A stretch of DNA of 64,000 nt from Rubrivirga sp046845755 (GCF_046845755.1 NZ_CP177357.1:2852001-2916000); one strand, 5' to 3'; counted from the stretch's first letter, positions 34,013 through 42,542 are shown. The notes: generated from the sequence alone by a model not told the origin. Translations and numbers: made by a program.

Positions 34013-34035
34013 ATCGATAACCGAGGGGCCGCGCG

Positions 34036-35055
34036 CTAGGCCGCCTTTTTGCGCTTGGCCACGCGGACCTCCGTGTCGCTGGCCTCCGCGTCGAGCGTCG
34101 CCGCGCTGTCGCCCGAGGTCGCGTACCGCTCGCGCATCCGGTCGAGCAGGTCGGTGCGCTCCGCCTCGGTCAGCTCGTCGAGCGCCTGGACGCCGCAGTA
34201 GTGGCGCGCCGCCAGCAGCACCTGGGGCCGGCCGACGCCGTAGCCCTCGGCCTCCGTCAACAGGTCGCCGACGGTCGGGCCCGACGACGTGGAGAGGGCG
34301 GGCATGGGGAGCACGTCGGGGAGGTCGTGGACCTCGACGGGCGCGGGCCCGGCGCCCAACAGCGCCAGCACATCCGCGAACACGGGGTCGTCGATCTCGA
34401 GCCCGACCGGCAGGCCGGGCGCGTTCGACTTGACGACCGTCGCCACGCGGCGCGTGTCGAAGCCGTCCTGGCGCAGCGACAGCTCCAGCATCACGTCGAC
34501 GAAGTACTCGAGCCCAGACGCCGTCATCGGCAACACGCGGCCCATCTCGTTCTCCTCGCGGTCCTGCTTGCCGCGCGCCGCCGTCTGGTCGGTGATGACG
34601 ACGCACGCGCCGGAGTCGACGCACAAGCGCCGCAGGACCTCCTGGAACACGATCTGATCGGCCTGGAGCGCCTCGGCCGACGGCTGGGCCGTCGGGTCGC
34701 CGGTCCGCTCGCGGACGGCCTGGACGGTCGCGCGGTGCTTGCGGCCGAAGTACATGGCCCACGAGTCGAGCGCGAAGCAGCCGTAGCCCTGCTCGTCGCG
34801 GCCCTCGCCGAGCGCCCAGTCGACGAACGGGAGCAGCTCGTCGGGGTGCTCCACCTCGATGGCGTCGAACGCCGAGCCGTCGGCGCCCGCCAGCAGGCGC
34901 GCCTTGCGCTCGGTGTCGAAAAAGCACAGGCGGCCGAGCCCAGCGTCGGCCAAGCTCGCGGCGAACCAGCTTTTGCCGGTGCCCGCGGCGCCGCGGACCG
35001 CGATCACGAGGCGGCGCTGCTGCGGCCGGCGGCTCAGGGGATGGACGAACGACAT
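34036..35055 (-). CDS. Sak4-like RecA-fold ATPase (AAA_24)
   Basis: A 339-residue protein. Walker A is VIAVRGAAGTGKSWFAASLA; FFDTERKARLLAG and GCFALDSWAMYFGRK give the RecA-type core, and CVVITDQTAARGKQDR the second acidic strand. This is the AAA_24 / phage Sak4 group, often found with single-strand annealing proteins of phages. After about residue 245 comes an extra helical segment (GPTVGDLLTEAEGYGVGRPQ ... AERTDLLDRMRERY) and a Lys-rich tail. No phage genes surround it. It is followed by a terminator, and the upstream gene is on the same strand. A GTGnCA-N6-TGTCAC site starts 42 bp before the ATG, at nearly the same distance as in the annealase gene. Confidence 0.75.
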   Translation of the reverse strand: MSFVHPLSRRPQQRRLVIAVRGAAGTGKSWFAASLADAGLGRLCFFDTERKARLLAGADGSAFDAIEVEHPDELLPFVDWALGEGRDEQGYGCFALDSWAMYFGRKHRATVQAVRERTGDPTAQPSAEALQADQIVFQEVLRRLCVDSGACVVITDQTAARGKQDREENEMGRVLPMTASGLEYFVDVMLELSLRQDGFDTRRVATVVKSNAPGLPVGLEIDDPVFADVLALLGAGPAPVEVHDLPDVLPMPALSTSSGPTVGDLLTEAEGYGVGRPQVLLAARHYCGVQALDELTEAERTDLLDRMRERYATSGDSAATLDAEASDTEVRVAKRKKAA

Positions 35056-35097
35056 GGTAGTGTGCGGGGGGTGTGTGGAGAGCGTAGCGTGCCGGGG

Positions 35098-35115
35098 GTG
35101 TCAGCGATATGTCAC
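35098..35115 (-). promoter_or_regulatory. Shared inverted-repeat operator, copy 2 (Sak4-like gene)
   Basis: GTGTCA-GCGATA-TGTCAC on the plus strand, preceded by GG. The inverted repeat has one mismatch per half and a 6-bp spacer. It lies 42 bp upstream of the Sak4-like ATG, compared with 40 bp for the annealase gene. Confidence 0.55.
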
Positions 35116-35176
35116 CGTGCGTCTGCGGGGACGGTGGAACGTGGTGCGGCGGGTCCCCACGTTCTCAAGCGATGCC

Positions 35177-35923
35177 CTACGACGCCTTGCGGAGCGCCGG
35201 CCGCTCGACCTCGACGCGGCGGAGGGGGCGCTCGGCGTACGGGCCCCACACCGACTCAAAGCGGCGGTCGAGCCGACGGATCAGCACATGCGGTGCCTGG
35301 CCGTTCGCGACGTGCCACAGGTGGCGCTCCGGCGAGTCGCCGTCGGCGGACAGCGCGTAGGGGACGAGCACGCTCGGCTGCTCGGGGCGGACGGCCACCT
35401 GACGCGCCTCGGGGCTCGCCAGCGTCGCGAGGTTCGTCCGGCCGCGGTCCGAGAACAGGTCGGGGTCCCACTGGCTGGCGAGGTACAGCACGTCGTCCAT
35501 GTGGCCGAGCAGGTCCGAGCCGCGCAGGCGGTAGATGGTGTCGACGGCGCCGTGCGCGAGCAACGTCGCGTCGCGACGGAGGCGGCGGTCGTGGTCGCGC
35601 AGGGCGCGCGCGCCCGGCCCGCCGGCGGCCTCGAAGGCCACGCGCCGGATGGCCCCGCCGTCCCCGTCGGCGACGGGCACCTCGACGACCAGGTCGAGCG
35701 TGAAGAACGCCGGGCCGGTCCCGGCCTCGGGCCAGCCGGCCGAGGCGGGCACCTCGACCTCGACCTCGGAGCGCAGGCGCGCGTCCTCGCGGACGGCCTT
35801 CACCAGGTGCCACGCGAGTTCGTCCTGGACGGCGCCGGGGTACGGTGGCTCGTAGTGCGGGCCGACGGCCAGGGCGCGGGCCCAGTCGGACGGCGGGAGA
35901 GAGCGGGTCGAGAGATCGGCCAT
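35177..35923 (-). CDS. Putative DUF559-like PD-(D/E)xK nuclease
   Basis: A 248-residue protein with no signal peptide. The central part fits the Vsr/DUF559 variant of the nuclease fold: AFFTLDLVVEVPVA (Asp strand), IRRVAFEAAGGPGARALRDH (Glu strand with the E-x-x-G turn), RRLRRDATLLAHGAVDTIYR (helix then strand) and LRGSDLLGHMDDVLYL. The catalytic Lys/Gln of the third motif is not obvious, so activity is unproven. The last third (about 175-248) is not recognised. It lies 121 bp upstream of the Sak4-like gene on the same strand, and shares its operator. A nuclease that works with an annealase and its ATPase would make sense; that is inference. Confidence 0.5.
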   Translation of the reverse strand: MADLSTRSLPPSDWARALAVGPHYEPPYPGAVQDELAWHLVKAVREDARLRSEVEVEVPASAGWPEAGTGPAFFTLDLVVEVPVADGDGGAIRRVAFEAAGGPGARALRDHDRRLRRDATLLAHGAVDTIYRLRGSDLLGHMDDVLYLASQWDPDLFSDRGRTNLATLASPEARQVAVRPEQPSVLVPYALSADGDSPERHLWHVANGQAPHVLIRRLDRRFESVWGPYAERPLRRVEVERPALRKAS

Positions 35924-35987
35924 CGGAGTTGGGGGAAGGGTGGCCGCGCGGAGGCTCGCGCGCGTACGCGTATGATATAGGGTGCGG

Positions 35988-36005
35988 GTGCCACCGGTTT
36001 GTCAC
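35988..36005 (-). promoter_or_regulatory. Shared inverted-repeat operator, copy 3 (DUF559-like gene)
   Basis: GTGCCA-CCGGTT-TGTCAC on the plus strand, preceded by GG as in copy 2. It is 64 bp before the DUF559-like ATG and 121 bp before the divergent fusion-protein gene. On the minus strand CTATATCAT, a possible -10, lies between site and gene. Confidence 0.55.
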
Positions 36006-36126
36006 AGCCTGGCGACCGACCGGGACAGCCCTCCGGCGACGTGCGGACGTTGGGTGACGGCTCCCGCTCGCGACCCCGCCCGCCCGGAGCGCGGCCTAGC
36101 TTCCCCCGCCCCCCGGACCCCGCCCG

Positions 36127-39100
36127 ATGCGTCGACCTCTGCTCCTCCTCGCCCTGCTGGCGTTCGCCACCGGCGCGGCCGACGCCCAGGTCGGGTTCGG
36201 CCTGTTCAACGGCCGCAACCACGCCGAGCTCGACTGGCAGGTGGCCACGACCGAGCACTTCGAGATCATCTACCCGGCGCGGTTGGCGGGCATCGAGGCC
36301 GAGGCCGCCGCCGTCGCCGAGGCCACCTTCGACGCCCTCACGGTCACCTTCAGCCCCGACTCGACCGCGCTTGCGTTCTCGGACCCGATTCGGATCTACC
36401 TCTCCGACGAGGACGAGATCGCGAACGGCATCGCCTTCAACGTCGGGTCGAGCGGGTTCACGACGATTTGGGTCCACGTCAACGACACAGCCGAGATCTG
36501 GACGGGCGACGTCAAGTGGCTCCGCAAGGTGATCGCGCACGAGGTGGCGCACCTGATCCATTACCGCGCGATTCGGAGCAACCTTGGCCTGCTCGACGTC
36601 TTTTTCGCCGACCCGCTCCCGAGCTTCTGGGCCGAGGGGCTGGCGCAGTACGCGACCGAGCGGTGGGATGCCCAGCGCGGCGACCGCTGGCTCCGCACGG
36701 CGACGTTCGAGGACCGCCTGAGCTACACCGACGGGTCCTCGCCGCAGAACGGGCGCCTGCGCTACGCCGTCGGCAATAGCCAGGTCCGCTTTCTCGCCCA
36801 GTCGCGCGGCGACTCGACGATCGCCCAGATTCTGGCCCACCGCAAGCCCGTCCTCTTCGGGCTCGGCCGGGCCCACGACTTCGAGACCGCCTTCCGCGCC
36901 GTCACCGGCGAGCCGTTCCGGGATTTTTCCGAGGAGTGGCGCAAGCACGTCAACGTGTACTACAATACGCAGGCGGGGCAGATGGAGCGGCTCGACTCGC
37001 TGGCGACCAAGCCGTTCGGGCTCCCGGGGCAGGTCGTCTACGAGGTCGCCTTCAGCCCCGACACCGCGCGCGTGGCGGCGGTTGTGCTGCCGAGCCTGGC
37101 GCGGCCGGTCCGCCGCCTGATCGCGATGACGAACCCGGGCGCCGACAGCACCGGCGCGAACCTCCGGATTCTGGCCGAGGGCGCCATCACCGGCCCGATC
37201 ACGTGGAGCCCGGACGGCGCGCAGATCGCCTTTGCCCGGACGCGGCGCGGCGCCTACGGCTCGCTCGTCAACGACCTCTACCTCGTCCGCTCCAGCGGCG
37301 GCGGGCTCCGACGGCTGACGACCGACCGCCGGGCAGTCTCCCCGTCGTTCGCGCCCGACGGCCGCCGGCTGGCGTTCGTGGGCGTCGAGGGCGCCACGGC
37401 CAACCTCTTCGAGCTCGACCTCGACACGGGCGCCGAGCGCGCGCTGACGGCCTTTACCGGCGACGTGCAGATCCCGACGGCGCGATGGTCGCCCGACGGC
37501 GCCCGCGTCGTGTTCTCGCTCTTCGACGGCGAGGGCACGCGCGACCTCGCCGTCCTCGACCTCGCCAGCGGCACGGTCGAGCGGCTGGCGACGGGCGCCG
37601 GCGTGCCCCGCGCCGAGCGCGACGACCGCCTGCCGGTCTGGAACGCCGCCGGCGACTCGCTGGCGTTCACCTCGCTCCGCGACCGGGCCCCGAACGTGTT
37701 CGTGGCGGGCGTGGACGGCGGCGCGCTCGTCCCCACGCTCGTCCCTGCCGAGCTGCCGCCGCCCGGAGGCGAGGCCCGCGTGACCTTCCTCTTCGACGGC
37801 GCGACGGTCCACGACTGGCTCCCGCCGGACAGCTTGCACCCCGCCGGGCGCCTCGTCCTCGTCTCGTCCGAGACCAAGCGCCGCGACCGCGTCTTCGTGG
37901 TCGACGCCCGCCGCCGCCCGACCGTCACCACCGACTCCGTGACCGTCCCGCCCGCCTACGCCGCGTGGACGACGCACCGGCCGCCGATCACCATCCCCGA
38001 CGCCATCGCGCCCGACCCCGCGCTCGTCCGCGAGCGGCGCCGCTACCACGCGCTCGCGAACCTGACGCACGCCATCACCCTCGGCCTGCCGTACGGCGAC
38101 CCCGGCGAGGACGGCGAGCTCTTCACCGACGACGACGACTGGGGCGTCTTCGCCAACTCGCTCTTTCTCGAACCGCTCGGCAAGCACCAGCTGGCGATCC
38201 TCGCCGGCGTCTCAGTCACCCGGCCCGTCGACAAGTCGTTCGGGCTCGTCTCGTACACCAACCGCCAGACGCCCGCCGCGCTCACGCTCGACCTCTACCG
38301 CTTTACGTCCCCGTCGACGGTCTACGGGTCGAGGCTGCTCGTCGAGGACCTGCTCGGCGGCGACCTGTCGGCGACGCTGCCCGTCGACGTGATCGACCGG
38401 CCGTACACGGCGACCCTCCTCGGCGCGCGCGTCCGGTACGCGTACGCCGAGCCGCTCGCGCTCGACCGCTTCGTGGACGTCGCGGCCCAAGGCTTGGGCG
38501 TCCCCGAGGCGGGCACGCGGTTCGACGTCGAGATCGGGGCCGCCTACAAGTTCCAGCGGCCGTACCGGTGGAACGTGATCGCCCCGCTCGACGGGACCGG
38601 GCTCCGCGCGCGTGTGGCGGTCGGGATCCCCGCGCTCGGCGGCGACGCCTTCGTCCGGCCCGACGTGCTCGGCTACCGCGTGTGGCCGGTCTTCGGGCAA
38701 ACGCGCCTGTTCACCAAGGCGCGCGCGACGGCCGTCTTCGGCGAGACGCTCGCCCAGGACTACGTCGGGCTGGCGCGGTACGACGCCATCGACGCGGCGC
38801 TCCCGTTCGTCGGCGCGCTCGAATTTGCGGGCGCCGAGCGCGTGCGCGGGTACCGGAGCTACGCCGTCGGCACGCGCGCGCTCTTCGGGAGCGCCGAGCT
38901 GCGTGGCCCGGCGCTCGGCGACCTCCAGACCACGCTGCTCGGGCTCGTCGAGCTCGGCCCCGTCTCGCCCGCCGCCTTCGTCGACGCCGGGCTCGTGTGG
39001 ACCGGCGCCGACCTCGACGGCGCCATCGAGCGCGTCGGCGTGGGCGGCGAGCTGGCGAACGTGTTGCGCATCGCCGGGCTCGAGATCCGCCACGCCGTCG

Positions 39101-39204
39101 GGCTCGCCTCCCCGGCGGACCGCCTGGGCGACCTCGTCGACGGGACGCTGCCGTTCGACGACCTCGACCTGTACTACCGCGTTCAGGCCGCCGTGCCGTT
39201 CTAG
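36127..39204 (+). CDS. Secreted metallopeptidase, TolB-type propeller and BamA-like barrel fusion
   Basis: A 1025-residue protein with a signal peptide (MRRPLLLLALLAFATGAADA). Residues 25-300 hold a gluzincin peptidase domain: RKVIAHEVAHLIHYRAIRSN gives H-E-x-x-H (His138, Glu139, His142), and the third ligand is probably Glu170 in FWAEGLAQYATERW. Residues 310-560 contain WD40/PD40 repeats of the TolB kind (ITWSPDGAQIAFART, SPSFAPDGRRLAFVG, ARWSPDGARVVFSLF, PVWNAAGDSLAFTSL). From about 640 to the end is a surface-antigen/BamA-type barrel, with GALEFAGAERVRGYRSYAVG as the lid-loop region and YYRVQAAVPF as last strand. This order is known for annotated Bacteroidota proteins, but its role is not established. 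It probably sits in the outer membrane with the peptidase exposed to one side. Confidence 0.75.
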   Translation: MRRPLLLLALLAFATGAADAQVGFGLFNGRNHAELDWQVATTEHFEIIYPARLAGIEAEAAAVAEATFDALTVTFSPDSTALAFSDPIRIYLSDEDEIANGIAFNVGSSGFTTIWVHVNDTAEIWTGDVKWLRKVIAHEVAHLIHYRAIRSNLGLLDVFFADPLPSFWAEGLAQYATERWDAQRGDRWLRTATFEDRLSYTDGSSPQNGRLRYAVGNSQVRFLAQSRGDSTIAQILAHRKPVLFGLGRAHDFETAFRAVTGEPFRDFSEEWRKHVNVYYNTQAGQMERLDSLATKPFGLPGQVVYEVAFSPDTARVAAVVLPSLARPVRRLIAMTNPGADSTGANLRILAEGAITGPITWSPDGAQIAFARTRRGAYGSLVNDLYLVRSSGGGLRRLTTDRRAVSPSFAPDGRRLAFVGVEGATANLFELDLDTGAERALTAFTGDVQIPTARWSPDGARVVFSLFDGEGTRDLAVLDLASGTVERLATGAGVPRAERDDRLPVWNAAGDSLAFTSLRDRAPNVFVAGVDGGALVPTLVPAELPPPGGEARVTFLFDGATVHDWLPPDSLHPAGRLVLVSSETKRRDRVFVVDARRRPTVTTDSVTVPPAYAAWTTHRPPITIPDAIAPDPALVRERRRYHALANLTHAITLGLPYGDPGEDGELFTDDDDWGVFANSLFLEPLGKHQLAILAGVSVTRPVDKSFGLVSYTNRQTPAALTLDLYRFTSPSTVYGSRLLVEDLLGGDLSATLPVDVIDRPYTATLLGARVRYAYAEPLALDRFVDVAAQGLGVPEAGTRFDVEIGAAYKFQRPYRWNVIAPLDGTGLRARVAVGIPALGGDAFVRPDVLGYRVWPVFGQTRLFTKARATAVFGETLAQDYVGLARYDAIDAALPFVGALEFAGAERVRGYRSYAVGTRALFGSAELRGPALGDLQTTLLGLVELGPVSPAAFVDAGLVWTGADLDGAIERVGVGGELANVLRIAGLEIRHAVGLASPADRLGDLVDGTLPFDDLDLYYRVQAAVPF

Positions 39205-40211
39205 CGCGCCCCGAGGGCACGTCCCCCCATCGCCACCGCCAGCGCGGCCACGAACCGGTCCGGGTCGTCGACGGAGAGCGCCACGCGCGTGACGGTCCGC
39301 CGGAGCCCGTACGGCCCCTCGGCGACGACGGGCTTGCGCAGGTCGAGCGCGAACTGGGGCGTCCCCGCCGTGGCCCGCACCGTCGGCCGGTCGGCCGGCA
39401 GCGGGCGGCGGACGTGGTAGACGGCCTCGATGGCCGCGACGGGCACCGCCGCGGTCCACCGCAGCCCGCAACGGACGTGGAGCGTGTCGCCGTCCAGCGT
39501 CGTCGGGCGCGCGCCCAGCGCCCGCCAGTCGCCGACGAGCCAGACGATCGCGTAGCCGCTCAGCGCGAGGTGCACGAGCGCCGCGCCGTCGCCCCACAGG
39601 TGCCGAACCAACACATGGCCGCCGACCAGCTCCATCGCCGCCGCGACGGCGATGCCCGCCAGCACCGTTCCGTACCCGCTCGCGCGCCGCCCCGGGAACG
39701 CACCGGCCGGAGGCGCTGCCAGCGGCCCGAGCGCGTACCGCCCGACCGCCAGTTCGTACGCCAGCGCCCGCCCCGCCGCGTTCGGCAGCACACGCGCCGC
39801 GGCCGCCCGCAACCGTTCGTACGGGTCGCCCGACGCCCCGGACCGGACCGCTCGCGCGAATGCCCAGACGACCGCCAGCCCCGCGCCCACTTCGAGCACG
39901 GGGAGCGCCAGCAGCGCCACGTCGAGCACCCCGCGGTGCGCGTCGGGCAGCACGAGCCACGTCGCGCCGAGGCTCAGCGCCACGACCGGCGCCAGCGTCC
40001 ACCACCGGCCGCTGACACGCGCCACGAGGGCGGCGTACGCGAGCGGCACCAGCACCACGAGGTCGACCGCCAGCGCCGCCGCGAGGACGTCGGGCTGGGC
40101 CACGCGCGCCAGCGCCGGCACGATCACGAGCGCGCCCACGAGGTACGCGGCCGACGCCAGCCCAGCGAAGACCCCGACGGGCGCGAGCGGGCGAGTCGGC
40201 GAGGCGGTCAT
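39201..40211 (-). CDS. Membrane protein with C-terminal PH-like domain
   Basis: A 336-residue protein. The first half has about five hydrophobic helices (GVFAGLASAAYLVGALVIVP, AALAVDLVVLVPLAYAALVA, and WTLAPVVALSLGATWLVL). A second membrane pair at about 185-235 includes GIAVAAAMELVGGHVLVRHL. The C-terminal domain (about 240-336), with TLDGDTLHVRCGLRWTAAVP and AAIEAVYHVRR, looks like a bacterial PH domain, whose W-x-x-A-V-P-x-x-x-I pattern is typical. Function unknown. Its 3' end overlaps the barrel fusion gene by 4 bp on the opposite strand, and it shares a hairpin region with the DUF892 gene. Confidence 0.6.
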   Translation of the reverse strand: MTASPTRPLAPVGVFAGLASAAYLVGALVIVPALARVAQPDVLAAALAVDLVVLVPLAYAALVARVSGRWWTLAPVVALSLGATWLVLPDAHRGVLDVALLALPVLEVGAGLAVVWAFARAVRSGASGDPYERLRAAAARVLPNAAGRALAYELAVGRYALGPLAAPPAGAFPGRRASGYGTVLAGIAVAAAMELVGGHVLVRHLWGDGAALVHLALSGYAIVWLVGDWRALGARPTTLDGDTLHVRCGLRWTAAVPVAAIEAVYHVRRPLPADRPTVRATAGTPQFALDLRKPVVAEGPYGLRRTVTRVALSVDDPDRFVAALAVAMGGRALGAR

Positions 40212-40328
40212 CGGAGGCGTGGGGCGGGACGGACGCCTACGGCGGCCCGGTCGCCCGGATGCAGGTGCTGGCGGCAGACTCCCCCGCTCGCGGGACCCGC
40301 TCGCGCCGGCGGGGCGCCCCGAACGCAG

Positions 40329-40360
40329 GCCGCCCCGCATCCCGGAGGACGCGGGGCGGC
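40329..40360. terminator. Terminator-like hairpin between two minus-strand genes
   Basis: GCCGCCCCGC (40329-40338) pairs with GCGGGGCGGC (40351-40360) across a 12-base loop. It lies 22 bp past the DUF892 stop and before the PH-like gene on the same strand. It has no T-tract, so it is at best a weak or factor-dependent terminator. Confidence 0.5.
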
Positions 40361-40381
40361 GCAAGCTCGCAGGTAGGGGCC

Positions 40382-40873
40382 TTAGACCGCCTCCTTGTTG
40401 AGCGTGTCCTTGGCGAGCAGCGAGAGCCGCTCGTCGGCGTCCTCCTCCTCGCCGAGCGTGTCGCCGAGGAGCTGGGCCGCCTCGTCGTGCCCGAGGCGCT
40501 CGGCGAACGTGGCCAGGCTGCCGTAGCGCGTGATCTCGTAGTGGTCGATGGCCTGGGCGCAGAAGACGATGGCGGCGTCGCGCGTCTCGGCGTCCTCGAC
40601 CTCGTCCATCAGGTGCTTCGACTCCTTGAGGATGCCGTCCATGGCCTCGCAGGTGACGCCCTCGGCCTTCTCGCCGATCAGCTCGAACACCTTGTCGAGG
40701 CGCTGGATGTGGGTGTCGGAGTGCTCCGCGTGCGCCTTCAGCTGGCTCGCGAGGTCGGTGTTCGTGGCCTTCTCGGCCATCGAGGCGATCGTCTTCTTGG
40801 ACTGCTTCTCGGCGTAGTAGAGGTCCTTGAGGCCGTGGAGGAAGAGGCCGCGGAGGTCGGTAATCTTGGACAT
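40382..40873 (-). CDS. DUF892 (YciE/YciF) ferritin-like protein
   Basis: A 163-residue helical protein with the DUF892 pattern: LRGLFLHGLKDLYYAEKQSK with the characteristic L-x-D-x-Y-x-A-E, HAEHSDTHIQRLDKVFELIG, GVTCEAMDGILKESKHLMDE and QAIDHYEITRYGSLATFAER. The E...E-H-x-x-H-type positions (AEKQ, EHSDTH, DHYEI) would bind a di-iron centre in the four-helix bundle. Family members are induced by stress in enterobacteria. The chromosomal neighbours give no extra clue. The start is the ATG at 40871-40873. Confidence 0.85.
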   Translation of the reverse strand: MSKITDLRGLFLHGLKDLYYAEKQSKKTIASMAEKATNTDLASQLKAHAEHSDTHIQRLDKVFELIGEKAEGVTCEAMDGILKESKHLMDEVEDAETRDAAIVFCAQAIDHYEITRYGSLATFAERLGHDEAAQLLGDTLGEEEDADERLSLLAKDTLNKEAV

Positions 40874-41024
40874 GGGAGGGGGAGGGATGAGAGGGGACGT
40901 GGTGTACCCGACCGACTCCGGGAGCGTTCCGCCGGCGCCGACACTCGGGCGATCTCTGAGGCGGCGAACCGCGCCGCGCCGGAGTGCGTGCCCGGCCACC
41001 CCTCTCCCCTTCCGGTCCCTTCCC

Positions 41025-41843
41025 ATGACTCAGTATTCCGTCCACGGCGTCGACGTCCCCGCCCTCGGCCTGGGCACCTGGCAGATGCGCGGGGCCGAGG
41101 CCCAGCGCGCCGTCGAGCACGCGCTCGCCATCGGCTACCGCCACGTCGACACGGCCCAGGTTTACAAGAACGAGGCCGAGGTCGGCGCCGGGCTGGCGGC
41201 CTCCGCCGTGCCCCGCGAGCAGGTGTTTCTGACCACCAAGGTCTGGCGCGACGCCGTGGCGCCGTCGCGGCTGGCGGCGTCGGTCGACGAGAGCCTGGGC
41301 AAGCTGGGGACCGACTACGTGGACCTGTTGCTGCTGCACTGGCCCGTGAGCGAGATCGAGCTGGAGGCCCAGCTCGAAGCCCTCGCGGCCGTCCGCGAAG
41401 CCGGCAAGGCGCGGCTGATCGGCGTCTCGAACTACCCCGCCGGGATGCTCCGCGACGCCCTGGAGCTGGTCCCGGACCTGGCGACCGATCAGGTCGAGCA
41501 CCACGTCTTGCTGGGCCAGGAGCGCCTGCTCGACGTGATCCGCCCGGCCGGGATGGTGCTGACCTCGTACAGCCCGCTCGCCCAGGGCGAGGCGCTGTCG
41601 AACGAGACGGTCTGCGCGGTCGCGGATGCGCACGGCGTCGGCCCGGCGCAGGTGGCGCTGGCGTACCTGCTCGGGCAGGACCGCGTGCTCGCCATCCCCA
41701 AGGCCTCGTCCGACGCGCATCGCGCCTCGAACCTCGCCGCCGCCGACCTCGTGCTGAGCGACGACGACCGCGCCCGCCTGGACGCGCTCCCCAAGGACCA
41801 CCGCACCATCGACCCCGACTTCGGCCCGGACTGGGACGCGTAG
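41025..41843 (+). CDS. Aldo/keto reductase
   Basis: A 272-residue (beta/alpha)8 reductase. The catalytic tetrad is visible: Asp and Tyr in RHVDTAQVYKNEAEVG, Lys in VFLTTKVWRDAVAPS and His in VDLLLLHWPVSEIE. The NADPH pocket includes KARLIGVSNYPAGML and the C-terminal AIPKASSDAHRASNLAA, the I-P-K-x-x-x-x-x-R-x-x-x-N motif of the AKR superfamily. It resembles the DkgA/DkgB-type 2,5-diketo-gluconate reductases. The likely substrate is a small aldehyde or ketone, such as methylglyoxal. The start Met at 41025 is chosen because TQYSVHGVDVPALGLGTWQM begins the family pattern. It is a single gene. Confidence 0.9.
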   Translation: MTQYSVHGVDVPALGLGTWQMRGAEAQRAVEHALAIGYRHVDTAQVYKNEAEVGAGLAASAVPREQVFLTTKVWRDAVAPSRLAASVDESLGKLGTDYVDLLLLHWPVSEIELEAQLEALAAVREAGKARLIGVSNYPAGMLRDALELVPDLATDQVEHHVLLGQERLLDVIRPAGMVLTSYSPLAQGEALSNETVCAVADAHGVGPAQVALAYLLGQDRVLAIPKASSDAHRASNLAAADLVLSDDDRARLDALPKDHRTIDPDFGPDWDA

Positions 41844-41860
41844 GGGACCGGCCAGAACGC

Positions 41861-41892
41861 AAAAACGCCAGGCGGAACGGTCCCGCCTGGCG
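41861..41892 (-). terminator. Rho-independent terminator of the DUF2911 gene
   Basis: On the minus strand CGCCAGGCGG (41883-41892 complement) pairs with CCGCCTGGCG (41866-41875 complement), followed by TTTTT (41861-41865). It lies 38 bp past the DUF2911 stop. The plus-strand reading lacks a T-tract, so the reductase gene gains less from it. Confidence 0.75.
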
Positions 41893-41930
41893 TCTGGCTT
41901 GCGCTCGATCCGCGCCTGCTGTCGACGGGA

Positions 41931-42542
41931 CTACATCCCCGCCTGGATCGTCACCGGGACGCCGACGGTGCCCCAGTGGAGGACCATCGTCGCCGAGTCC
42001 TCGGAGAGGTCCTGGAAGCGGATCTCGAACTGCTCGGCTTGGGGCGCGTCCGTCATCGGCGTCGCCGTCACGCGGACGACGTCCTCGCCCTCGTCGTAGC
42101 GGAAAGCGCCCCACTGCTGGGCCGTACCGTTCAGGATCACCGTCCACTCGTCGCCGGGGATGGTGAACAGAGCGTAGGTGCCGGCCGAGACCATCTCGCC
42201 GCCGAACATCACGTTGTCGGAGAAGGTGATCGTCGGAGCCTCGTTCGCGCCGGTGCGCCAGACCTGGCCGGCGGGCGCCAGCTCGGCGCCGTCGGCGAAG
42301 TAGGCCCGGCCCCGCAGGCTCGGGCGCCCGTAGTGGACGTGGACAGTCGTGGTGCCGATCGTCGCCATGACGCCGGCGTTCGGGCTCGGGCGGGCCTCGT
42401 CGTTGGCGCGCATCGGGATGTCGGCCATCTCCATGTGGTCGGCCGCCATGTTCGCGTGGTCGGCCATGTCGGCCTCGCCGTCCTGGGCGCACGCCGAGGC
42501 GACGAGAAAGAGGCTGAGAACGAGGGGGAGGGTGCGAATCAT
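41931..42542 (-). CDS. DUF2911 lipoprotein
   Basis: A 203-residue exported protein. The N terminus MIRTLPLVLSLFLVASACAQ ends in a probable lipobox (ASAC). A Met/His-rich linker follows (ADMADHANMAADHMEMADIP). The DUF2911 domain has HVHYGRPSLRGRAYF, VWRTGANEAPTITFSDNVMF, VSAGTYALFTIPGDEWTVIL and VRVTATPMTDAPQAEQFEIR. The family is confined to Bacteroidota and close relatives; the function is unknown. Met/His-rich linkers may bind copper. It has a terminator of its own on the minus strand and its promoter region faces the M13 terminator. Confidence 0.85.
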   Translation of the reverse strand: MIRTLPLVLSLFLVASACAQDGEADMADHANMAADHMEMADIPMRANDEARPSPNAGVMATIGTTTVHVHYGRPSLRGRAYFADGAELAPAGQVWRTGANEAPTITFSDNVMFGGEMVSAGTYALFTIPGDEWTVILNGTAQQWGAFRYDEGEDVVRVTATPMTDAPQAEQFEIRFQDLSEDSATMVLHWGTVGVPVTIQAGM

